This document shows positions 1-6,066 of a stretch of DNA of 6,695 nt, piece by piece. Made by a program: the position numbers and the translations under genes. The notes under the pieces are model-generated. The model was not told the DNA's origin. It did not search any database and worked only from the letters and a program-made list of their open reading frames with translations. Origin of the DNA: Prevotella sp. UBA2755 (lineage in GTDB: Bacteria > Bacteroidota > Bacteroidia > Bacteroidales > Bacteroidaceae). Each line of letters opens with the position of its first letter. Within the stretch, counting starts at the first letter, position 1. The stretch spans positions 1 through 6,695 of the forward strand of contig DEJF01000004.1 in NCBI GenBank assembly GCA_002353225.1, in the 5' to 3' direction.

Positions 1-10
1 TCTGCGCTGA

Positions 11-22
11 CGGGTCTCCCCG
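11..22 (-). other. Short hairpin with GAGA (GNRA) tetraloop near the 5' end of a leftward transcript
   Basis: Read on the minus strand, four pairs (CGGG with CCCG) close a GAGA loop, which fits the GNRA tetraloop class. The hairpin begins a few bases after the start point expected from the leftward promoter at 33-63, so it would lie in the first 20 or so bases of that transcript. The pentamer TCAGC occurs on both sides of it. It could be a 5' stabilising stem, the start of a structured RNA, or chance. The rest of the transcript is outside the window and I do not recognise an RNA family. Confidence 0.25.
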
Positions 23-32
23 AAAGCTGATG

Positions 33-63
33 CAAAGGTACGACATTTTTCCGAACCTCCAAA
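33..63 (-). promoter_or_regulatory. Leftward Bacteroidetes-type promoter (TTTG-N19-TAnnTTTG)
   Basis: On the minus strand, bases 40-33 read TACCTTTG, an exact match to the Bacteroidetes -7 box TAnnTTTG. Bases 63-60 read TTTG, the -33 box, and the 19-base spacer falls in the range reported for the primary sigma factor of Bacteroides. This is the best-formed promoter in the window. Transcription should start around base 26-29 and run off the left edge. It lies downstream of the PBP terminator, so it serves a separate, unseen gene or RNA. Confidence 0.7.
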
Positions 64-102
64 ACTTTTCACAAACTTTTTTGATAAAAAGATAAAAGTT
101 TT
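61..102. repeat. A/T-rich repeated motif AAACTTTT, two direct copies and one inverted
   Basis: AAACTTTT occurs at 62-69 and again at 73-80, 11 bases apart (about one helical turn). An inverted copy, AAAAGTTTT, lies at 94-102 and is an exact reverse complement of AAAACTTTT at 61-69. The left copy abuts the -33 box of the leftward promoter, and the right copy overlaps the distal arm and U-tract of the PBP terminator. The motif is simple and the region is very A/T-rich, so this may be an incidental product of terminator and promoter sequence rather than a protein site. Confidence 0.3.
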
Positions 103-128
103 CGCTTTCCATGACAAAAAGCGAAAAC
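94..128 (-). terminator. Intrinsic terminator of the PBP gene
   Basis: A perfect 11-bp inverted repeat, GTTTTCGCTTT at 98-108 and AAAGCGAAAAC at 118-128, encloses a 9-base loop. Read on the minus strand, the stem is followed at once by TTTT and then, after three bases, by a second T run. On the plus strand the bases after the stem are not T-rich, so it terminates leftward transcription only. It lies 35 bases past the PBP stop codon, which makes the PBP gene the end of its transcript. Confidence 0.85.
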
Positions 129-163
129 CTTATACCTTATTTATATATATAAGTAGATTCAAA

Positions 164-2497
164 TTACTCAAAGATTTCCTCTACGCTTTCATCAGGAACA
201 TCCTCTAAACCAGACTCATCATATTGACAAGGGTTATAGCCTGTCGGCAGATCGAAGACAGCCTCACTATTATAGCCCAAACGCTTGTCAGCATAGACAC
301 GCTTCATATAATAAGCCCAAACAGGAAGCGCACCTGCGGCACCTTGTCCCATACTAGTCATCGTAAAGTGAATGTCACGATCCTCACCACCAACCCAGCA
401 ACCACTTACTAAAGTTGGCGTGATGCCCATAAACCAAGCGTCACTATTATTATTAGTCGTACCCGTTTTACCAGCAATAGCCCCAGGGATATTATATTTA
501 TATCGCAGACGTCCAGCCGTACCGCCATCCACTACCGCTTTCAACATATACAGCATTTTATGTGCGCTCTCCTCACTGATAACCTCATTCATACGAGGTT
601 GGAAGTCAGCAATAGTATTTCCTTCGTTATCCGTAATTCTCGTTACAAACATAGGAGACGTACGTATGCCATGATTAACGAAAGCCGTATATGCACTAAC
701 CATCTCCCCTACCGTGATGTCACAAGGTCCTAGACAAAGTGCCATAGAAGGATGAATCTCCGGGTTGTTAATACCATACTCACGCAGCAAGGTTACAAAA
801 GCCGATGGATTGAGTTTGCTCATCAAATATGCAGATATCCAGTTGTTAGACTGTTGGAGTCCCCACTTCAACGTCACCATCTCTCCATAGTGGGCACGAC
901 TACCATTACGAGGAGTCCATGCACGACCACCGACGATATATGTTTCCTGTACATTAGGAGCGACATCACAAGGCGAAAAGCCATTCTCCATGGCAAGAGA
1001 ATAGAGGAACGGTTTAATAGTAGAACCCACCTGACGGCGTCCTTCCATACACATGTCGTAGGCAAAATGCATAAAGTCGAGTCCTCCCACATACGCCTTC
1101 ACATGACCGTTTTGCGGACACATGCTCATGAATCCACAACGTAAGAATGACTTATAATACCTGATAGAGTCAAGCGGAGTCATAATAGTATCCTTCTCAC
1201 CACGATAGGTGAATACCGACATTTCGGTTTTGGTATTAAACGAGCGTTTGATCTCCTCCTCTGAAGCTCCAGACTCCTTCAGTACTCTGTAACGCTCACA
1301 CTGACGGACAGAGCGCATCAGGATCTTATTCACCTGTTCGGCTGACAAGTTACCAGAATAGGGAGCGCTCTTACGGCCACGGTTCTCCTTGTCGAAGGCA
1401 GGCTGCAAGTATTTCACGATATGCTCACGGGCTGCCTGCTCAGCATATTCCTGCATACGTGAGTCAATCGTAGTGTACACCTTCAGACCATCAGTATACA
1501 CATTATAGTAATCACCATTTCGCTTACGGTTTTTGTTACACCATCCATAGAGCGGATCCGTCTCCCAGTTGATAGAGTCTTGATGATATTTCACCATATT
1601 CCATGAGGGATAGTCCTTGCGTTCCGGTTTTTTCGCCATCATGTAACGGCGCAGGAAATCACGGAAATAGACAGCAACACCGTCCTTATGGTCAGAGACA
1701 TGGAAATTCAGTTTCAAGGGCTCAGCGGAATATTTCTGGAAATCGGCCTCAGAGAGATAACCTGCCTTCACCATCTGTCCTAACACAACATTACGGCGCT
1801 CCTGGCTTCTCTCCCGATAACGTACTGGATTGAAGTATGACGGGTTTTTACACAAGCCGATAAGTGTTGCCGCCTCATTGACGGTCAAGTCCTTCGGTTC
1901 TTTACCGAAATACGTATTGGAAGCCGTTTTGATACCTACCGCATTATGAAGGAAATCGAAATAGTTGAGGTACATCGCGATAATCTCGTCCTTCGTATAG
2001 TTGCGCTCCAACTGCACTGCAATCACCCACTCGATCGGTTTCTGGAGTAGTCGCTCCATCACGCTATGTGCCGTACCAGAGTATAGTTGTTTTGCCAGTT
2101 GTTGAGTAATGGTAGAACCGCCACCTGCACTCTTCTGTCGAAGAAGACCACGCTTGACAATAGCACGTCCCAAAGCGATGAAGTCTATGCCTGAATGGTC
2201 ATAGAAACGGACATCCTCTGTTGCCACCAATGCCTGTACTAATGCTGGCGATAATTGTGAGTAGTCTACCAATACACGATTCTCACGGTTATAGTTCCAA
2301 GTACCCATAATCTTACCATCTGAACTATAAACCTGGGTCGCATATCTGTTGATAGGGTTCTGCAACTCCTCAACAGGTGGCATATACCCTATCCAACCAT
2401 TATTAATAGCCCAAAAGGAGAAAGCCGCAGTCAGCACCGTAGCCCCCAGAAGAGCCCACAAAACATATACTATTCCTTTCTTCATTGTCTGTGCCAT
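164..2497 (-). CDS. Class A penicillin-binding protein (PBP1A family), bifunctional transglycosylase/transpeptidase
   Basis: Inner-membrane enzyme that polymerises lipid II into glycan strands and cross-links the peptides on its periplasmic face. The protein is 777 residues from the chosen start, normal for the family. A single membrane anchor spans about 9-31. The GT51 domain (about 75-240) has the EDxxFxxHxG motif with catalytic Glu94, GGGSTITQQLAK at 125-136, and the YTKDEIIAMYLN helix. The transpeptidase domain has STIK with nucleophile Ser492 and Lys495, SNN at 550-552 and KTGT at 677-680, so both activities look intact. Between the domains lies a long insert with Bacteroidetes-style sequence. 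A position that usually reads A/S-x-D-P-x-T-G is MCPQNG here. The C-terminus is acidic. An in-frame ATG at 2563 would add 22 residues, but that extension runs through the promoter at 2514-2540, so I reject it. A start at 2485 (MKKGIVYV) is equally possible. The gene is monocistronic: own promoter, own terminator. Confidence 0.95.
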   Translation of the reverse strand: MAQTMKKGIVYVLWALLGATVLTAAFSFWAINNGWIGYMPPVEELQNPINRYATQVYSSDGKIMGTWNYNRENRVLVDYSQLSPALVQALVATEDVRFYDHSGIDFIALGRAIVKRGLLRQKSAGGGSTITQQLAKQLYSGTAHSVMERLLQKPIEWVIAVQLERNYTKDEIIAMYLNYFDFLHNAVGIKTASNTYFGKEPKDLTVNEAATLIGLCKNPSYFNPVRYRERSQERRNVVLGQMVKAGYLSEADFQKYSAEPLKLNFHVSDHKDGVAVYFRDFLRRYMMAKKPERKDYPSWNMVKYHQDSINWETDPLYGWCNKNRKRNGDYYNVYTDGLKVYTTIDSRMQEYAEQAAREHIVKYLQPAFDKENRGRKSAPYSGNLSAEQVNKILMRSVRQCERYRVLKESGASEEEIKRSFNTKTEMSVFTYRGEKDTIMTPLDSIRYYKSFLRCGFMSMCPQNGHVKAYVGGLDFMHFAYDMCMEGRRQVGSTIKPFLYSLAMENGFSPCDVAPNVQETYIVGGRAWTPRNGSRAHYGEMVTLKWGLQQSNNWISAYLMSKLNPSAFVTLLREYGINNPEIHPSMALCLGPCDITVGEMVSAYTAFVNHGIRTSPMFVTRITDNEGNTIADFQPRMNEVISEESAHKMLYMLKAVVDGGTAGRLRYKYNIPGAIAGKTGTTNNNSDAWFMGITPTLVSGCWVGGEDRDIHFTMTSMGQGAAGALPVWAYYMKRVYADKRLGYNSEAVFDLPTGYNPCQYDESGLEDVPDESVEEIFE

Positions 2498-2513
2498 GAT
2501 ATAATTGGCGATG

Positions 2514-2540
2514 CAAATATACTGCTTTTTATTGACACAA
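2514..2540 (-). promoter_or_regulatory. Promoter of the PBP gene
   Basis: On the minus strand, bases 2521-2514 read TATATTTG, an exact TAnnTTTG -7 box. The nearest -33 candidate is TTG at 2540-2538 with a 16-base spacer, shorter than usual; a weaker TTTC lies at a 20-base spacer. Transcription should start near 2505-2510, only about 10 bases before the ATG at 2497, giving a very short leader without a Shine-Dalgarno sequence. This rules out the ATG at 2563, which would lie upstream of the transcript. Confidence 0.6.
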
Positions 2541-2623
2541 GGAAATTTTTGTCGTATTTTCAACCAAAACGCCTAAAACCTAAAAATCTGTTAACAATCT
2601 TCATCTTTATCGAAGTTTTGAAG

Positions 2624-2650
2624 AATTATTTCTACTAACTCGAAATAATT
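2624..2650. promoter_or_regulatory. Perfect 9-bp inverted repeat, candidate operator for the efflux operon
   Basis: AATTATTTC (2624-2632) and GAAATAATT (2642-2650) are exact reverse complements separated by 9 bases, so the half-site centres are 18 bp apart. The site ends 14 bases before the -33 box of the rightward promoter and about 50 bases before its expected start, so it is not in that transcript and would act as DNA. The position suits binding by a dimeric activator or repressor. The half-sites are A/T-rich in an A/T-rich region, so chance is not excluded. No regulator gene is visible in the window. Confidence 0.4.
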
Positions 2651-2664
2651 ATCTATTTCTTTTC

Positions 2665-2692
2665 TTTGTTTCTGGGATTCTTCCTACTTTTG
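2665..2692 (+). promoter_or_regulatory. Promoter of the efflux operon
   Basis: TACTTTTG at 2685-2692 matches the -7 consensus TAnnTTTG exactly. TTTG at 2665-2668 is the best -33 candidate with a 16-base spacer, shorter than the usual 19-21; TTTC at 2661-2664 gives a 20-base spacer with one mismatch. Transcription should start near 2698-2700, giving a leader of about 40 bases before the ATG at 2738. No other convincing promoter lies before the later genes, so this one probably drives all four. Confidence 0.65.
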
Positions 2693-2737
2693 CACCGTCC
2701 AAATGAACAATAAACTAGAATAAAATAAGGTATTAAG

Positions 2738-4075
2738 ATGAAAAGATTCTTTCTAACAATGTCCCTTTTCCTTCTGACTATCGCACTGTTCGGACAGAAG
2801 AAATGGACATTACAAGAATGCATCGATTATGCGATGCAGAACAACATCACCCTTCAACAGGCAAGACTGATGAAAAAGACGGCTACTGAGACGAGGAAGC
2901 AGTCACAAGCGGCACTCTTGCCTTCACTCAATGCCTCTACCAACCAGACTGTGGGTTACCGCCCGTGGTTGGAGACTGGTACGACCACTGTCTCGAACGG
3001 TACTGTGAATACTAAAGTCAATAAGACCTATTATAATGGCACGTATGGCATCAATGCCTCATGGACCGTATGGAATGGTAACCAGAACCGTAACCAGTTG
3101 AAACTCGACAAGGTTGCTGAGGAGCAAGCCGATCTGGATATCGCAGAGACCGCCAACTCCATCCAAGAGCGTATCGCCCAACTCTACATCCAGATTCTCT
3201 ACCTCAACGAGGCTATCCATGTCAACGAGGAAACTTTGGAGACCAGTAAGAAGAACGAGGAACGGGGTAAGGAGATGGTGGAAGTCGGCAAGATGTCGAA
3301 GGCTGACCTTGCCCAGTTAACAGCCCAACGCGCTACAGACGAGTATAACCTTGTGGAGGCAAAGAGCAACCTTGCCGATTATAAGTTAGAACTCAAGCAA
3401 CTGCTGGAAATCACTGGCGGACAAGATTTCGACATTATGACTCCTGAAGCCTCCGACGAACAGGCACTCACAGACATCCCGTCATTAGGCAGTGTCTATG
3501 AGAAGGCACTGACGTTACGTCCAGAGATCCAGAATGCCAAACTCGATTTACAGTCGAGCGACCTGCAGATGAAGATTGCCAAGGCTGGACATCTCCCTAC
3601 TGTCAGTCTGTCAGGAGGTGTGGGGACAAGTACCTCATCGATGAGTTCTAATGAATGGGGCAACCAGATGAAGACCAATTTCGACGCCTCCATCGGTGCC
3701 TCCCTCAGTATACCCATCTTTGACAACCGCAGGACAAAGACTGCCATCAATAAGGCACAGATACAACGGGAGCAGGCTTTGCTGGATATCCAGAACGAGC
3801 AAAAGCAACTTTACTCTACCATTGAAGGGTATTGGCTGGATGCCAATACCAACCAGCAGAAGTTCAAGGCAGCCCAGAGTTCTGTCGCCAGTGAGCAGGC
3901 AAGTTACGACCTGTTGTCGGAACAGTTCCATTTAGGATTGAAGAACATCATCGAACTGATGACGGGTAAGGATAAACTGCTCAAAGCACAACAGAACAGG
4001 TTGCAGAGCAAGTACATGACCATCTTGAATCAGCAACTGCTGCACTTCTACGAAGGGGAAACATTGAATATATAA
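2738..4075 (+). CDS. TolC-family outer-membrane efflux protein
   Basis: Trimeric outer-membrane channel with a long periplasmic barrel, the exit duct of a tripartite exporter. The 445-residue protein begins with a Sec signal peptide (basic MKR, hydrophobic core to about residue 18, likely cleavage near FGQ-KK). The mature start, WTLQECIDYAMQNN, is the usual opening of Bacteroidetes members. Two OEP repeats follow, about 23-222 and 248-430. Each contains an LP-S/T-L/V-S segment entering the beta-barrel (61-66 and 286-291) and a helix-turn-helix tip: VGKMSKADLAQLTAQ near 183-197 and LGLKNIIELMTGKDKL near 399-414, the type of tip that meets the adaptor. The rest is Gln-, Lys- and Glu-rich coiled coil. 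The length is normal and nothing is missing. An AAGG at 2727-2730, 7 bases before the ATG, is a weak ribosome binding site. It is the first gene of the operon, 12 bases before the adaptor gene. Confidence 0.93.
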   Translation: MKRFFLTMSLFLLTIALFGQKKWTLQECIDYAMQNNITLQQARLMKKTATETRKQSQAALLPSLNASTNQTVGYRPWLETGTTTVSNGTVNTKVNKTYYNGTYGINASWTVWNGNQNRNQLKLDKVAEEQADLDIAETANSIQERIAQLYIQILYLNEAIHVNEETLETSKKNEERGKEMVEVGKMSKADLAQLTAQRATDEYNLVEAKSNLADYKLELKQLLEITGGQDFDIMTPEASDEQALTDIPSLGSVYEKALTLRPEIQNAKLDLQSSDLQMKIAKAGHLPTVSLSGGVGTSTSSMSSNEWGNQMKTNFDASIGASLSIPIFDNRRTKTAINKAQIQREQALLDIQNEQKQLYSTIEGYWLDANTNQQKFKAAQSSVASEQASYDLLSEQFHLGLKNIIELMTGKDKLLKAQQNRLQSKYMTILNQQLLHFYEGETLNI

Positions 4076-4087
4076 AAAAGAAGATAT

Positions 4088-5281
4088 ATGAAGAACAAGA
4101 AAGTATGGATCGGCGTGGGTGTTGTCGCCCTCATCATCCTCGTTTTCTTCCTGCTGTCAGGAGGAAAGAAAGAAGAGAAAGTCTCGTTTGAGACAGCGAA
4201 AGTAGAGAAACTGAATATCCACACCAGTATCACGGCGACAGGTACTATCGAGCCTGTCACCTCCGTGACGGTTGGTACACAGGTCAGCGGTATCGTGTCG
4301 AAACTCTATGTCGACTACAACAGTGTGGTGAAGAAAGGACAGGTCATCGCCGAACTCGACAAGACCAACCTGACCAGTGAGTTGAACACGGCAAAGGCGA
4401 ACCTTGCGTCAGCCCAAAGTACCCTGAATTACGAGCAGGCGAACTTCAACAGGTACCAGACTCTTTATGACAAGGGACTGGTGAGTGCCAACGATTATGA
4501 GAACGCTCGTCTCTCTTATGAGAAGGCACGTCAGACGGTGAACTCCTCCCGTGAGAGTGTGCATAAGGCACAGACCAACCTCGGCTATGCCACCATCACC
4601 TCCCCTATCGACGGAGTGGTATTGTCGAAATCGGTAGAGGAAGGACAGACCGTTGCCGCCTCCTTCAACACCCCTGAACTCTTCAAGATTGCCCAGGACC
4701 TGACGGATATGCGTGTGATTGCTGATATCGATGAGGCGGATATCGGCGGGGTGAAGGAAGGACAGCGTGTGACCTTCACGGTTGACGCCTTCCCAGACGA
4801 CTCCTTCGAGGGACAAGTGACACAGGTACGCCAGCAGGCTACCACAGAGAGTAATGTGGTGACTTATGAGGTGGTGATCTCCGCTCCTAATAAAGACCTG
4901 AAACTCATGCCCGGACTGACGGCTAATGTCACCATCTTCACCTTAGAGTTGAACAATGCCCTTGCCGTTCCCTCCAAGGCATTACGCTTCACTCCCAATG
5001 AGGCTATCCTCGGCAAGGGAGAGCAGATCGCAGACTGTCAGGGTGACCATAAGTTATGGACGAAGGAAGGAAATACCTTTAAGGCTTATAAGGTGGAGAC
5101 TGGCACCAGTAATGGTATACTGACAGAGATCAAGAGTGGCATCAAGGAAGGTACGGAGGTGCTTGTCGACTTCAACATCTCCGGCGGTGAAGCCACAGGT
5201 GGTGAACAGCAGGCAACCAATCCATTCATGCCACGTCCACGAAACAATAACAACAAGAACGGTAATAACCAAAAGAAGTAG
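4088..5281 (+). CDS. macA: MacA-like periplasmic adaptor (membrane fusion protein) of an ABC efflux pump
   Basis: Bridges the inner-membrane transporter to the TolC-type channel. It has 397 residues, close to MacA length. An uncleaved N-terminal membrane anchor covers about 6-23; there is no lipobox cysteine. Then come the split lipoyl domain (about 60-90 and 168-190), an alpha-hairpin coiled coil (about 92-163), a beta-barrel (about 205-285) and a membrane-proximal domain (about 286-362). At the hairpin tip, R122, L126 and S133 fit the R-x3-L-x6-S motif known to dock adaptors on TolC. GQTV at 186-189 resembles the E. coli MacA loop that carries its gating glutamine ring; I compare this from memory. 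The C-terminus (about 371-397) is a disordered tail with Asn-rich low-complexity sequence ending in KK. The ATPase gene follows after 3 bases. The symbol rests on domain order and neighbours; the substrate is unknown. Confidence 0.9.
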   Translation: MKNKKVWIGVGVVALIILVFFLLSGGKKEEKVSFETAKVEKLNIHTSITATGTIEPVTSVTVGTQVSGIVSKLYVDYNSVVKKGQVIAELDKTNLTSELNTAKANLASAQSTLNYEQANFNRYQTLYDKGLVSANDYENARLSYEKARQTVNSSRESVHKAQTNLGYATITSPIDGVVLSKSVEEGQTVAASFNTPELFKIAQDLTDMRVIADIDEADIGGVKEGQRVTFTVDAFPDDSFEGQVTQVRQQATTESNVVTYEVVISAPNKDLKLMPGLTANVTIFTLELNNALAVPSKALRFTPNEAILGKGEQIADCQGDHKLWTKEGNTFKAYKVETGTSNGILTEIKSGIKEGTEVLVDFNISGGEATGGEQQATNPFMPRPRNNNNKNGNNQKK

Positions 5282-5284
5282 GAT

Positions 5285-6064
5285 ATGGAAACTGCTAATG
5301 GCAAACAGACTACGGACAGCCGCAAAGTCGTCATCGAACTGCAGGACGTGAAGCGTTACTTCCAGGTGGGCAGTGAGACGGTGAAGGCGTTGCGGGGCGT
5401 CTCGTTCAAGATCTACGAGGGCGAGTTTGTCACCATCCAAGGCACCTCCGGCTCTGGTAAGTCGACCTTGCTGAACCAACTCGGTTGTCTGGACACCCCT
5501 ACCAGTGGGGAATACTATCTCGATGGGGTCCCTGTCCGTACGATGTCGAAGACCCAGCGTGCCCATCTGCGTAATCAGAAGATCGGTTTTGTGTTCCAGA
5601 ACTACAACCTGCTGGCGAAGACCACTGCCGTGGAGAATGTGGAGTTGCCGCTGATGTATAATAATAAGTATGATGCCAAACAGCGTCGTGCCGCCGCCAT
5701 CAAGGCTTTGGAGGCGGTAGGACTGGGTGACCGCTTGGAGCATAAGTCCAACCAGATGTCGGGAGGACAGATGCAGCGTGTCGCTATTGCCCGTGCGTTG
5801 GTCAACGACCCTGCCGTGCTTCTTGCCGACGAGGCTACTGGTAACCTCGACACCCGTACCTCCTTTGAGATGCTGGTGCTCTTTCAGGAGTTATACCGTC
5901 AGGGGCACACCATCATCTTCGTGACCCATAACCCGGAGATTGCCGAATACAGCAGTCGTAACATCAACCTGCGTGACGGTAAGATCCGCGAGGACACCAT
6001 CAATAAGAATATCAAGTCGGCAGCCGAGGCTCTTGCCGCCCTGCCTAAACCGCAAGACGATTAA
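5285..6064 (+). CDS. MacB/LolD-type ABC transporter ATP-binding protein
   Basis: Cytoplasmic ATPase that powers the permease encoded next. All nucleotide-binding motifs are present in its 259 residues: Walker A GTSGSGKST (53-61), Q-loop Gln105 in FVFQNYNLL, signature MSGGQ (158-162) followed by QRVAIARAL, Walker B VLLADE with Asp182 and catalytic Glu183, D-loop GNLD (186-189), and H-loop His215. The stretch ADEATGNLDT and the FQNYNLL Q-loop are typical of the MacB/LolD/FtsE group rather than importers. In E. coli MacB this domain is fused to the membrane part; here it is a separate protein, a common arrangement in Bacteroidetes. The last 25 or so residues extend past the core as an Ala-rich tail that could contact the permease. 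The gene starts 3 bases after the adaptor stop and ends 2 bases before the permease start, so translational coupling is likely. Confidence 0.94.
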   Translation: METANGKQTTDSRKVVIELQDVKRYFQVGSETVKALRGVSFKIYEGEFVTIQGTSGSGKSTLLNQLGCLDTPTSGEYYLDGVPVRTMSKTQRAHLRNQKIGFVFQNYNLLAKTTAVENVELPLMYNNKYDAKQRRAAAIKALEAVGLGDRLEHKSNQMSGGQMQRVAIARALVNDPAVLLADEATGNLDTRTSFEMLVLFQELYRQGHTIIFVTHNPEIAEYSSRNINLRDGKIREDTINKNIKSAAEALAALPKPQDD

Positions 6065-6066
6065 CA

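Noticed and set aside
94..128. The PBP terminator acting in both directions
   Set aside because: The plus-strand bases after the stem (129 onward) are not a T-tract, so only leftward termination is supported.
752..1144. 130-codon plus-strand open frame inside the PBP gene
   Set aside because: It is antisense to the PBP transpeptidase region, rich in His, Arg and Thr as shadow frames often are, with no domain and no upstream signals.
2598..2624. Small inverted repeat TCTTCA/TGAAGA in the divergent intergenic region
   Set aside because: The arms are only 6 bp with a 15-base spacer in A/T-rich DNA, well within chance, unlike the 9-bp repeat next to it.
4409..4816. 135-codon minus-strand open frame inside the adaptor gene
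   Set aside because: It is wholly antisense to the well-supported adaptor coding sequence, with no recognisable family and no promoter or ribosome binding site.
5054..5743. 229-codon open frame on the minus strand across the adaptor/ATPase junction
   Set aside because: It lies antisense to two clearly real genes with intact domain motifs, spans their junction, and its translation has no recognisable domain or signal. It is a shadow frame produced by codon bias.
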